Source of the DNA: Chitinophagales bacterium
GTDB taxonomy: Bacteria > Bacteroidota > Bacteroidia > Chitinophagales > Saprospiraceae
DNA length: 64,000 nt
Reading direction: 5' to 3'
Assembly: GCA_013298955.1 (NCBI GenBank)
Contig: JAAFJT010000013.1
Location: 1 to 64,000, forward strand
This document shows positions 27,426 to 35,659 of the stretch, in pieces. The translations under genes and the position numbers were made by a program. Within the stretch, counting starts at the first letter, position 1, and every line of letters starts with the position of its first letter. The notes under the pieces were generated by a model. It searched no databases. It was given only the letters and a program-made list of their open reading frames with translations, and was not told the DNA's origin.

Positions 27426-27998
27426 ATGAAAGCGGTGATTCAAAACAATCAAAACAAAATCCATCCCCATAAATTAGCTTTATGGATAGGATGTGGCAGT
27501 GTTACCATGATGTTTGCCGCATGGTCAAGCGCGTATGTAGTGCGTCACGCGGCGGGCAATTGGTTGGAATTTCAAATTCCGACCCAATTTTTCATCAACA
27601 CCGTTTTACTGTTGTTGAGCAGCGTAACCTTACATTTATCCTACAAAGCGTTTGTAAAAGGAGAAGAATTTAAATATAAATCGTTGTTAGTAACGACTTT
27701 TTTGATAGGGATTACTTTTTTAATCTTGCAATATCAAGGCTGGGTGGCTTTGAAAAACATTGGTGTTCCATTGACTAAAAACCCATCAGGCGATTTTGTC
27801 TATGTGATGTCAGGATTTCACGCAGCCCATTTAATTGGCGGATTAGGCGTTTTGACGGTAGCCATGGTTCACGCCTTTGTGTTGAAATTCAACCCGACTC
27901 CGCGCCGACAATTGCGATTAGAATTGACCCTTCATTTTTGGCATTACTTAGATTTTTTGTGGTTATATTTGTTTATATTTTTATTGTCGCAAAGTTAA
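27426..27998 (+). CDS. Cytochrome c oxidase subunit III-like protein (first copy)
   Basis: A 190-residue, five-helix protein of the heme-copper oxidase subunit III family. The C-terminal signature (LTLHFWHYLDFLWLYLFIFL) and the SGFHAAHLIGGLG segment match subunit III. It is shorter than the neighbouring subunit III (307 residues), and two tandem subunit III-type genes at this place are usual in Bacteroidota oxidase operons. It stabilises subunit I and may guide oxygen entry. It is part of the operon, with a small hairpin right at its stop codon. Confidence 0.88.
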   Translation: MKAVIQNNQNKIHPHKLALWIGCGSVTMMFAAWSSAYVVRHAAGNWLEFQIPTQFFINTVLLLLSSVTLHLSYKAFVKGEEFKYKSLLVTTFLIGITFLILQYQGWVALKNIGVPLTKNPSGDFVYVMSGFHAAHLIGGLGVLTVAMVHAFVLKFNPTPRRQLRLELTLHFWHYLDFLWLYLFIFLLSQS

Positions 27999-28016
27999 GG
28001 TTTACAAAAACCTTAA
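27995..28016. repeat. Small hairpin at the stop codon of the first subunit III gene
   Basis: 9-base arms TTAAGGTTT (27995-28003) and AAACCTTAA (28008-28016). It overlaps the stop codon and has no T-run. Confidence 0.5.
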
Positions 28017-28064
28017 AGTATTGAAAATCAAAATTTTAAAAATAGAAAAATACATAATTGAATA

Positions 28065-28988
28065 ATGGCTCACGCAACAGTTGACCACGATGTACATCAC
28101 GACCATGAAGAAAAAGCTGCTTACTGGGAAGGTGGCAGAGAAGCCTTCAAAGCCAGTTATGGCAAGTTGATGATGTGGTATTTTCTCTTGTCGGATGCGT
28201 TCACATTTGCTGGATTTTTGATAGCCTATGGGACGTTGCGTTTTAGCATGCCGACTTGGCCCGTTCCAGATTTCGTATTTCAAGCGTTTCCGACGTTTGG
28301 GGTGATTCCTGAAGCTTGGGCGCACCACATGCCTTTGGTTTTCGTCTCCATGATGACCTTGATATTGATTATCAGTTCGGTGACGATGGTTCGTGCCGTA
28401 CAAGAAGGGCAGCAAAACAATAAAAGAGGGGTTGTTTTCTGGATGTTGTTGACCGTTTTGGGCGGTGCAGCCTTTTTAGGTTGTCAGGCTTGGGAATGGA
28501 CGACGTTGATTAAAGGGGAAAATGTGTCGATAACACGCAATCCTTTTGGTCGCCATGAAGTCAATGGCACTTATACGGTCGATACACACGGAGAGGCATA
28601 TAAAGAAGGTGTAAAAGCGGAGAAATTTGAAAAAGGACATGGCTATTTGTTACATGCGCAAACAGACCATGTAACGCATCAACCTGTTTTGGATGAAAAC
28701 GGAGAACCGAAATTCATTCACCGCAGTTTTGTAACGGATAAAGGCGAAAAAGGCGAATTAAGTTTTGGACCCAAAGCATTTGGCGCATTATTCTTTTTCA
28801 TTACAGGATTTCATGGTTTCCACGTATTTTCGGGCGTTGCTTTTTTATTAATCATCATGTTGAATGTAGCGAGTGGTTTGTATGAACGCCGCAACAATCA
28901 TTATGAAATGGTTGAAAAAATTGGTTTATACTGGCACTTTGTCGATTTGGTGTGGGTGTTCGTGTTTTTAGTATTTTATTTGTTGTAA
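28065..28988 (+). CDS. coxC: Cytochrome c oxidase subunit III (second copy)
   Basis: A 307-residue subunit III. Five to seven helices with the conserved ITGFHGFHVFSGVAFLL and C-terminal YWHFVDLVWVFVFLVFYLL. A hydrophilic loop of about 75 residues (roughly 160-240) separates two helices, more than in the canonical subunit. The N-terminus is histidine-rich (MAHATVDHDVHHDHEEK). Reads in the same direction 66 bases after the first copy. Confidence 0.93.
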   Translation: MAHATVDHDVHHDHEEKAAYWEGGREAFKASYGKLMMWYFLLSDAFTFAGFLIAYGTLRFSMPTWPVPDFVFQAFPTFGVIPEAWAHHMPLVFVSMMTLILIISSVTMVRAVQEGQQNNKRGVVFWMLLTVLGGAAFLGCQAWEWTTLIKGENVSITRNPFGRHEVNGTYTVDTHGEAYKEGVKAEKFEKGHGYLLHAQTDHVTHQPVLDENGEPKFIHRSFVTDKGEKGELSFGPKAFGALFFFITGFHGFHVFSGVAFLLIIMLNVASGLYERRNNHYEMVEKIGLYWHFVDLVWVFVFLVFYLL

Positions 28989-29038
28989 AACAAGATTATT
29001 GAAATATAATTTTATCAAGATAAAATTTTAATTAAAAA

Positions 29039-29455
29039 ATGGTCAGTTACGAGGAAGGTTTAAAAACGGTGAAACAAGGTTTTATCCTTTTGTGCATTGT
29101 CACCGCAGTGGAAGTACTTATTGCTTTGTTAGGTAACGGTCATATTATTCCCGGTTTTACATTGCCAAAATTGATAATGTATCCTGTGATGATAGGGTTC
29201 AGTTTATACAAAGCGTATTATATTGTCTATAATTTTATGCACATGGCGCATGAAATGAAAGGCATGGCGATGAGTGTTTTGATGCCCATGTTGTTATTGG
29301 TCTGGGGCGTAATAGCCTTTTTCCAAGAAGGTGGTGCTTGGGGTGCGCGCCGAGCGCAAATTGAAAAGTTTAACGCTAAAACCGTTAAACCTGCGGCACC
29401 AAAACCAGCAAGCACATCCGATAATACCAAGCAATTGCCCGTAAAAAATAGCTAA
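29039..29455 (+). CDS. Cytochrome c oxidase subunit IV-type protein
   Basis: A 138-residue membrane protein with three helices (about 12-32, 40-58, 76-100). The pattern, including YIVYNFMHMAHEMKGM, fits the bacterial oxidase subunit IV (CtaF/CyoD-like) family. It has a short Ala/Pro/Lys-rich tail. It is the last gene before a clear terminator, so it probably ends the act-cox transcript. Confidence 0.85.
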   Translation: MVSYEEGLKTVKQGFILLCIVTAVEVLIALLGNGHIIPGFTLPKLIMYPVMIGFSLYKAYYIVYNFMHMAHEMKGMAMSVLMPMLLLVWGVIAFFQEGGAWGARRAQIEKFNAKTVKPAAPKPASTSDNTKQLPVKNS

Positions 29456-29512
29456 CAAGGTGCGTAGCACCGCAACATTTGTAGCGCGATATGGGTGAAT
29501 AATCCAAAAATT

Positions 29513-29545
29513 AAAAGGGAGAAACAACAAAGTTTCTCCTTTTTT
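29513..29545 (+). terminator. Terminator at the end of the act-cox operon
   Basis: Stem AAAAGGGAGAAAC (29513-29525) with GTTTCTCCTTTTT (29532-29544, one G-T pair), 6-base loop and T-rich end. It lies 58 bases after the subunit IV gene and before the SCO-like gene. Confidence 0.75.
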
Positions 29546-29612
29546 GTTGATTGTATGAAAATCACTATCCAGAAAAGGCGAACGCACTTTCTGATAGTCC
29601 AAATTTTTTAAA

Positions 29613-30251
29613 ATGACTACTCAACAAAAAGTAACAGCAGGTATTCTGACCATTATTTTGTTAGTTTTCCCCATCCTTTCATGGCTAAATTTGCAAAATG
29701 GGGTGAACAAACGCAGAGAAATTAAGGCTGAATTGAATGATTTAGGCAAATTACCTGATTTCAATCTCCTTAATCAGCATGGTGAACCCGTCACAAAAGC
29801 CCAATTTCAAGGCAATATCTCAATTGTCAATTTTTTTTCGACGCAAGGAAAAGGCATTCAATCGTCTTTAGAAAGTTTCAAAAAATTGGAACAATTCAAC
29901 AAAATTGATAGCCTTTGTTTTTGGCTTGTAACGACGAATCCAGCATTGGATTCACCTACAAATTTATTACAATTTGCTCAAAATCATGGGATTAAAGATT
30001 TTCGCAAATATAATTTGTTGACAGGTACGCCTGATGAACTTAAAAAATTTACAGATGCTTATGGTTTTGCTGCTGGGATGAATTTATCCGATGTTTCGCA
30101 ATTTGCCTTGTTAGATACGACGTGTACGTTGCGCAATCGGTATGATGGTTCCAAATTGGCAGATATGCAGCGATTGGTACGACACGCAGCGTTTATCTAT
30201 CCTTTGAAAAAAGTGGAAAAACCAGAAGTCAAGCATCAACCACAGAAATAA
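29613..30251 (+). CDS. SCO1/SenC-like protein lacking the copper-binding cysteines
   Basis: A 212-residue thioredoxin-fold protein with an N-terminal membrane anchor (IILLVFPILSWL) and a SCO-like body (LPDFNLLNQHGEPVTKAQFQ). SCO proteins insert copper into the CuA site of subunit II through a CxxxC pair and a distal His. Here the CxxxC position reads NFFSTQGKGI, without either cysteine, and the region that normally carries the His (NLSDVSQFALLD) has none. It therefore probably cannot handle copper in the usual way; a structural or regulatory role is more likely. It lies 70 bases after the operon terminator, just before DUF420. Confidence 0.8.
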   Translation: MTTQQKVTAGILTIILLVFPILSWLNLQNGVNKRREIKAELNDLGKLPDFNLLNQHGEPVTKAQFQGNISIVNFFSTQGKGIQSSLESFKKLEQFNKIDSLCFWLVTTNPALDSPTNLLQFAQNHGIKDFRKYNLLTGTPDELKKFTDAYGFAAGMNLSDVSQFALLDTTCTLRNRYDGSKLADMQRLVRHAAFIYPLKKVEKPEVKHQPQK

Positions 30252-30275
30252 TCACCTTTCAATAATCAAAATAAA

Positions 30276-30800
30276 ATGGATTCAAACGCACCATTAATTA
30301 AAAAAATGAATACGGCAGCATGGATTGTTTCGATTGCCGTGTTAACATTAGTCGCGCTGATGCGCAAAATTCATATTCAAACGAATATCGATTTCAGTTT
30401 TTTGCCACCTGTCTATTCGGCGATGAATGCAATCGCGGCTGTTTTTCTAATACGCGCTTTAATGTTCATTCGCAAAAAAGAGGTTGCATCGCATAAACAA
30501 ATGATTTTCATTGCATTAAGCATGTCGTTATTGTTTTTATTGTTATATGTTTTGTATCACATCACAACGCCCGAAACCAAATATTGTGGCAATGCAGGTT
30601 GGTTTTACTACCCGTTATTGATTACACACATCGTATTAGCGGCGGTTAGTTTTCCGTTCATCCTTTTTACCTTTGTGCGCGGATACACGATGCAAGTTGA
30701 AAAACATAAACAAATGGCAAAATGGGTCTTTTGGGTATGGCTCTATGTTGCGCTGACGGGACCAATATGTTATTTAATGTTAATGCCTTGTTATAAATAA
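30276..30800 (+). CDS. DUF420 membrane protein (CtaM/YozB-like)
   Basis: A 174-residue protein with about five helices and conserved His residues near helix ends (EVASHKQMIFIALSM, LYVLYHITTPETKYCG, LITHIVLAAVSFPFIL, EKHKQMAKWVFWVW). DUF420 proteins such as CtaM/YozB are needed for heme-copper oxidase activity in Firmicutes. It lies 25 bases after the SCO-like gene, in the oxidase neighbourhood, so a role in oxidase maturation is likely. Confidence 0.87.
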   Translation: MDSNAPLIKKMNTAAWIVSIAVLTLVALMRKIHIQTNIDFSFLPPVYSAMNAIAAVFLIRALMFIRKKEVASHKQMIFIALSMSLLFLLLYVLYHITTPETKYCGNAGWFYYPLLITHIVLAAVSFPFILFTFVRGYTMQVEKHKQMAKWVFWVWLYVALTGPICYLMLMPCYK

Positions 30801-30826
30801 TTTTTTAATTATTAAAAATAATAAAT

Positions 30827-31093
30827 ATGCGTAAAATAATAATTATCAATATTTTAATTATTACATTTTTATTGCTTGCGCAAAACACTTTTGCACAATG
30901 CCCCATGTGTAAAACAGCCGTAGAAAGCAATTTAAAGAATGGCGGCACCACAGGCGCGGGTTTAAATGTTGGTATTTTAATCTTACTGATAATGCCTTAT
31001 GCGTTAGTGGGCGGCATCGGTTACGTTTGGTGGAAAAATCGAAAACGGACTGCTGACATGGAGTTAGAAACAGCGATGAGCGATTTGAAGTGA
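30827..31093 (+). CDS. Small exported membrane protein with CPMC motif
   Basis: An 88-residue protein. A signal peptide ends at NTFAQ, immediately followed by CPMC, then a hydrophilic stretch, a membrane helix (VGILILLIMPYALVGGIGYVWW) and a basic tail. The CxxC faces the periplasm and could take part in thiol chemistry or metal binding. I do not know a named family, but similar small proteins follow DUF420 in Bacteroidota oxidase loci. It lies 27 bases after the DUF420 gene. Confidence 0.75.
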   Translation: MRKIIIINILIITFLLLAQNTFAQCPMCKTAVESNLKNGGTTGAGLNVGILILLIMPYALVGGIGYVWWKNRKRTADMELETAMSDLK

Positions 31094-31108
31094 TTTTTGA
31101 CAAGTACT

Positions 31109-31185
31109 TGGTAGCGGGGCAATCTATTTCTTGCTAAATATTTGATTATCAAATATTTAGCAGGAAATAAATTGCCCCGCTACCA
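31109..31185. repeat. Long inverted repeat after the oxidase-assembly genes
   Basis: 38-base arms (31109-31146 and 31148-31185), 1-base centre, a few mismatches, outer part TGGTAGCGGGGCAAT perfectly paired. It follows the CPMC gene by 15 bases and precedes the convergent AAA-M41 gene, so it may end transcription both ways. Sequence differs from families A and D. Confidence 0.8.
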
Positions 31186-31321
31186 TTTCCGCTTTGGAAT
31201 TTCTTCGAGTGCTTTTTTGAAAAAGTATTGCCTTACGCCAATGCTTGTAAAGTTGAAAAATCGACAATAGCGAGTGAGGATTACACACACACTACTCACT
31301 ATTGTCTTGATAATCCATTTT

Positions 31322-33226
31322 TTATCCTTTTTTTTGATGTAATTTTTTATCATAATCGGCTATTAATAAATGCCCTTCTTCCTTGATAAGAACATTTAAA
31401 CGGTATCGTTTCGCCACAGAAGCGACTTCAGTAGCTTCCATACTGCCTTTTAATGCCAATTCAATGGATAATCCGCGTAATAATTCCAAATGTCGATTCA
31501 ATAATTCTTTGGTTTCGCCAACCAAACGCGTAATCATTTTTTCCACATCTACATCCGTTGTGCGCCATTCCATGCCATAACCGCGTTCATCAATCGAATA
31601 ATTGGCTTGAAATTCATCGTCAAAACCATATCGCCGAACATAATCTAAGGTCATTTTAGTGGCTTCGGCGCGGTCTTGAATCCGTCCGATAGAGGCTTCC
31701 AAAGCACCAAAAATGACTTCTTCCGCAATTCCACCCGCTAAATAGATTTTTATCATATTTAACAAACTATGTTTAGTGGAATGGATTTGATGCGGAAAAG
31801 TGAATCCTGCCGCGTAACTACTCGCCACTTTGCTTTTCAATTGCAACGGTGCAACGCCCATCAACGCCATATATGCTACGGCATGTCCGGCTTCATGCAC
31901 GCTGATATTCGCTACTGCTGCCGCTTGATTGCTTTGTCGAATGCGGTCAATCCGCCCGACATACGGTATAATTACTTGATGTTGAATGGTTTGTGTACCA
32001 ACATCTGCAATAATTTTAGCATCTTTCCCAATACCTTCATATTTGATACTGATGTGCGTATTATCACTCATCAACGCATCGCAAAACAATTGGGATAATT
32101 GCGCTTCCAAAATATCCGTTACGCTCGAAAAAACAGGGCGAACCCCTTGTACGGGAAACACACCATTCCGATAAATTAATTTATGAATAGAATTATCAAC
32201 ATTTAATTCAATCCCTAATTGCTCTTTAGCATCGTGAATAACGCGTTGCACTTCGCGTTCAATCAATTGTTCAAAATCTCTTTTGCGTAAACTATTGTAA
32301 ATCAAATGAATATTGCCAAAACGCGCTACTTGCTCAGGTCTAAATTTTTGAGTCAACGCATTTTTAACATCGACCATTGTAATTTTTTGCGTAAAAGAAT
32401 GGAAAATATCAGCATCTACATCCGCTTCGGAAGTACGGTCTGCCATCTGAAAGGCTTCATCCAAATTGCCACTGACAATAATCAGCATTTTGGAATAATT
32501 CACTGGTTCATAAACGATTTTGCTTTTTTTAAGGCTTCGAATCAACTCAATAATGCTATCATCGGGCATATCTACCAATTCTTCCAAAGTGGTATAAATC
32601 CCCAATTTTTTTTGCAACTCTTGCGCTTCCCAATAGCTCAAAATTTCGACTTCATCTTCAGATTCATCTTTATCTTTGATTTTTTTCGCTTTTTTTCGTT
32701 CTTTTTCTTTACGGCGATAGAGGAATTTGATTAAAAGTTCATCAATCTCATTTTTTTCTTTTTTAGAAAGTCGTCCATCGCTTAACAATTCCCAAAAATC
32801 GGTAAATTTGGTTTGTTCTACTGGTTTGCCCTCCTCGTCTAATGTGTTAAACCGTTGAATTTCATCGAATAACACAATGGAAGGTTTGCCATCTGCAATG
32901 CCTTCATTTTCAAAAATATCTGCAATAGACGAAACCCATTTCGTTGTATCGCTGTTGCTCAACTCGATTTCGGCAAAACGGTCTTGAAATTCGAGTGATT
33001 TGACCATCTGGCGAATCAAATCCGTTTTCCCTGTACCCGTCATGCCCCAAAGATTGATAGTCACTGGACGTTTTAGGATTTCAGGGACGAGATACCAGAC
33101 TTGAATGTATGATAAAAGGTCATCAATGATGCGGTCGATGCCGATAAAACGATCTTTGAGTACTTTTCGAGTCTTTTCGAGCGTTTGTTTGCGTTCGGCA
33201 ATGATTGTTTTGTTAATATGAAGCAT
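31322..33226 (-). CDS. AAA ATPase fused to an M41 (FtsH-type) peptidase domain, without membrane segments
   Basis: A 634-residue protein. Residues 25-110 hold an HSP100-like AAA core with Walker A GMTGTGKT (61-68) and Walker B IVLFDEIQRF; FRPEQVARFGNIHLI and a small C-terminal lid-like domain follow, as in Clp D2 modules. A Lys/Glu-rich insertion (RRKEKERKKAKKIKD) lies in between. The C-terminal domain resembles the FtsH peptidase: zinc motif H444-E445-x2-H448 (SVHEAGHAVAYM), GGIAEEVIFG, and Asp518 as likely third ligand. No transmembrane helix, unlike FtsH. It is probably a soluble ATP-dependent protease. Start ATG at 33226 with a -7 box 47 bases upstream. Confidence 0.88.
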   Translation of the reverse strand: MLHINKTIIAERKQTLEKTRKVLKDRFIGIDRIIDDLLSYIQVWYLVPEILKRPVTINLWGMTGTGKTDLIRQMVKSLEFQDRFAEIELSNSDTTKWVSSIADIFENEGIADGKPSIVLFDEIQRFNTLDEEGKPVEQTKFTDFWELLSDGRLSKKEKNEIDELLIKFLYRRKEKERKKAKKIKDKDESEDEVEILSYWEAQELQKKLGIYTTLEELVDMPDDSIIELIRSLKKSKIVYEPVNYSKMLIIVSGNLDEAFQMADRTSEADVDADIFHSFTQKITMVDVKNALTQKFRPEQVARFGNIHLIYNSLRKRDFEQLIEREVQRVIHDAKEQLGIELNVDNSIHKLIYRNGVFPVQGVRPVFSSVTDILEAQLSQLFCDALMSDNTHISIKYEGIGKDAKIIADVGTQTIQHQVIIPYVGRIDRIRQSNQAAAVANISVHEAGHAVAYMALMGVAPLQLKSKVASSYAAGFTFPHQIHSTKHSLLNMIKIYLAGGIAEEVIFGALEASIGRIQDRAEATKMTLDYVRRYGFDDEFQANYSIDERGYGMEWRTTDVDVEKMITRLVGETKELLNRHLELLRGLSIELALKGSMEATEVASVAKRYRLNVLIKEEGHLLIADYDKKLHQKKG

Positions 33227-33272
33227 GTGACGCGTATATTGTGTATTTCCTGCGACTTTTTTAAAATGGACT

Positions 33273-33280
33273 GCAAAAGT
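33273..33280 (-). promoter_or_regulatory. -7 box upstream of the AAA-M41 gene
   Basis: Minus strand TACTTTTG followed by CAG, matching TAnnTTTG, 47 bases before the ATG. No -33 TTTG at the right distance. Confidence 0.5.
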
Positions 33281-33340
33281 AAATAATTTGAATTTAAATA
33301 CACTATTATTTTAAAAATATTTGTGTAAATGGCTATTCCG

Positions 33341-33399
33341 TAAATATTGCAGAACAGGAGTCATCCTAAATTTGGAATGCCCCCTGTTCTGTAATATTT
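33341..33399. terminator. Hairpin downstream of glgB
   Basis: Arms TAAATATTGCAGAACAGG (33341-33358) and CCTGTTCTGTAATATTT (33383-33399), nearly complementary, with a partly paired 24-base centre. It starts six bases after the glgB stop on the minus strand. Confidence 0.6.
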
Positions 33400-33404
33400 G
33401 TACA

Positions 33405-35369
33405 CTATTTACCCACTTTGCGCGTATTGCGTTGTTTGGTAGGCGCGGGTGATGTTGTCGCAATTTCACTTTTCCATTCAAAAATCATAGTTGCCAAAGG
33501 TGCTAAGGTCAAGCCAATACATTGATTTTGACCATGTTGTGCATGGTCTATCGTGCGAACATGCCCATTTAAAACACCACTTCCACCATATTTATCTGCA
33601 TCACTATTCAAAATTTCCTCCCATAAACCCGCTTTCGGAACACCGATATTATAATTATAACGAATCACAGCAGTCATATTCATCACCACCAAAACAGGAG
33701 CCGTATTTTTATCGCCGTAACGCATATAACTGATTACACAATTCTCCGAATCATCATATGCAACCCATTGAAAACCATCCCATTGGAATGCTTTTTCATA
33801 CAAAGCAGGTTTGTGTTTATAAATATCATTTAAATCATGTATCAAGGTTTGAATCCCGCGATGCTGTTTGCTATCCATCAACCACCAATCCAATTGTTCT
33901 TGAAAATTCCACTCACCGCCTTGTCCAAATTCGCCGCCCATAAACAATAATTTCGTACCGGGATGCGTCCACATATAAGAATACAGTAAGCGCAAATTAG
34001 CAAATTTTTGCCAAGCGTCTCCCGGCATCCGTTCCAAAAGGGAACCTTTGCCATAAACGACTTCATCGTGGCTTAATGGCAACATAAAATTTTCCGTAAA
34101 CGCATACGTCAAACTAAATGTAATTTCATTTTGATGCCATTTGCGATGTAACGGCTCTCTTTTCAAATATTTCAACGTATCGTGCATCCAACCCATCATC
34201 CATTTTTGGTCAAAACCCAATCCACCCATCCAAGTCGGGCTTGAAACCCCTGAAAAAGCAGTTGATTCTTCCGCAATGATGGCAATTTGTGGAAATTCTT
34301 GTCTCAAAGCCTCATTTAACTCGCGGAAAAGCGAAATCGCTTCCAAATTATGATTGCCGCCAAAAACATTTGGAATCCATTCACCTGCTTTTCGGCTGTA
34401 ATCCAAATACAACATCGAAGCCACTGCATCGACCCGCAAACCATCCGCATGATAACGGTCAATCCAAAACAAAGCACTCGAAATCAAAAAAGCCCGAACT
34501 TCATTGCGTCCATAATTGAAAATCGCACTTTTCCAATCGGGATGATAACCCAATCTATCGTCTGCATGTTCGTATAAATGCGTCCCATCAAAATCGTATA
34601 AACCATGCGCATCCATCGGAAAATGCGACGGAACCCAATCCAAAAGCACCCCAAAACCAGCTTGATGCAGTTTATCCATGAGGTACATAAAATCCTGTGG
34701 AGTCCCAAAACGGCTCGTCGGCGCGAAATAGCCCAACACCTGATAGCCCCAACTCGGTTCATATGGGTGTTCCATCACGGGCATCAACTCGACATGCGTA
34801 AACCCAGTCGCTTGCAAATGTGGAATCAATTCATCCGCCATTTCCCGATAGGTCAACGAGCGATTGCCTTCAAAACCTTTGCGCCGCCAAGAAGCCAAGT
34901 GCATTTCATAAACGCTCATCGGTTTCGGCTGCCCTGCGGAGTCTCGTTGTTGCTTCATCCATTGCGCATCATGCCATTCATATTGCAACTGCCAAACGAC
35001 CGAAGCCGTTTTGGGCGGCGTTTCCCAATGAAAGGCAAAAGGGTCTGTTTTTTCCAATAATCGTCCGTCTGCCGCCGTCAAAGCATACTTATAGATGGTA
35101 CCCTGACCAATATGCGGAATAAAAAGCTCCCAAATTCCCGAACTGTCCCAGCGCGGATTCATCGGATGGCTTTCGACATTCCAAGCATTAAAATCGCCAA
35201 TAAGGGCGATTTTCTGTGCCGTCGGAGCCCAGACCGCGAATAAAACGCCTATCGTCCCGTTATAACAGACGACATGACTACCCAATTTTTCATATAATTT
35301 GAAATGTTTGCCTGCTTTAAACAAGCTAATATCGAAATCCGTCAACAAAGAAGGTTGTTGAATCTCCAT
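33405..35369 (-). CDS. glgB: 1,4-alpha-glucan branching enzyme
   Basis: A 654-residue branching enzyme that makes alpha-1,6 links in glycogen. An N-terminal CBM48 domain (KLGSHVVCYNGTIGVLFAVWAPTAQ region) is followed by a GH13 barrel with GLRVDAVASMLY (nucleophile Asp), AEESTAFSGVS (acid/base Glu) and LSHDEVVYGKGS. A C-terminal beta domain ends the protein. I start at the ATG at 35369 (MEIQQPSLLTDFD); an upstream GTG at 35450 would add 27 residues without a family match. No other glycogen genes are adjacent. A -7 box lies at 35485-35492. Confidence 0.95.
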   Translation of the reverse strand: MEIQQPSLLTDFDISLFKAGKHFKLYEKLGSHVVCYNGTIGVLFAVWAPTAQKIALIGDFNAWNVESHPMNPRWDSSGIWELFIPHIGQGTIYKYALTAADGRLLEKTDPFAFHWETPPKTASVVWQLQYEWHDAQWMKQQRDSAGQPKPMSVYEMHLASWRRKGFEGNRSLTYREMADELIPHLQATGFTHVELMPVMEHPYEPSWGYQVLGYFAPTSRFGTPQDFMYLMDKLHQAGFGVLLDWVPSHFPMDAHGLYDFDGTHLYEHADDRLGYHPDWKSAIFNYGRNEVRAFLISSALFWIDRYHADGLRVDAVASMLYLDYSRKAGEWIPNVFGGNHNLEAISLFRELNEALRQEFPQIAIIAEESTAFSGVSSPTWMGGLGFDQKWMMGWMHDTLKYLKREPLHRKWHQNEITFSLTYAFTENFMLPLSHDEVVYGKGSLLERMPGDAWQKFANLRLLYSYMWTHPGTKLLFMGGEFGQGGEWNFQEQLDWWLMDSKQHRGIQTLIHDLNDIYKHKPALYEKAFQWDGFQWVAYDDSENCVISYMRYGDKNTAPVLVVMNMTAVIRYNYNIGVPKAGLWEEILNSDADKYGGSGVLNGHVRTIDHAQHGQNQCIGLTLAPLATMIFEWKSEIATTSPAPTKQRNTRKVGK

Positions 35370-35484
35370 AATAACATCATTTGTGGTTGCACTTATTGCA
35401 ATTTTGTCGCTCGCGCCATGTAGGGCGAAGGTTTTGTCGTTGTGATGCACGGGTTGGAATGGTTTTTAGTTGAGAAAAATCGTA

Positions 35485-35492
35485 CAAAAGTA
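35485..35492 (-). promoter_or_regulatory. -7 box upstream of glgB
   Basis: Minus strand TACTTTTG, matching TAnnTTTG, about 115 bases before the chosen glgB ATG and 35 before the alternative GTG. Confidence 0.4.
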
Positions 35493-35636
35493 GTCTATTT
35501 CTGCACGATTCTTAGTATAAAAAAGAAAATGTGGTCAATTTTTATCTGTTATTGAAACAATTGAATGGGATGATGCACGGGATGTACACCCCTACAAGAA
35601 GTACTTGATGAACAACATTTGGCAACATCTTACGTA

Positions 35637-35659
35637 AGGGGACTTTACGTAAGTCCCCT
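35637..35659 (-). terminator. Hairpin at the 3' end of the PIN-like gene
   Basis: AGGGGACT (35637-35644) pairs with AGTCCCCT (35652-35659) around TTTACGTA. It overlaps the stop codon of the minus-strand gene. Its GGACTTTACGT core is shared with the hairpin at 40339-40368. Confidence 0.5.

Noticed and set aside
35370-35450. 27-residue N-terminal extension of glgB from a GTG
   Set aside because: It has no match to the branching enzyme N-terminus, and an ATG with the expected sequence follows; it remains possible because the -7 box lies upstream of both starts.
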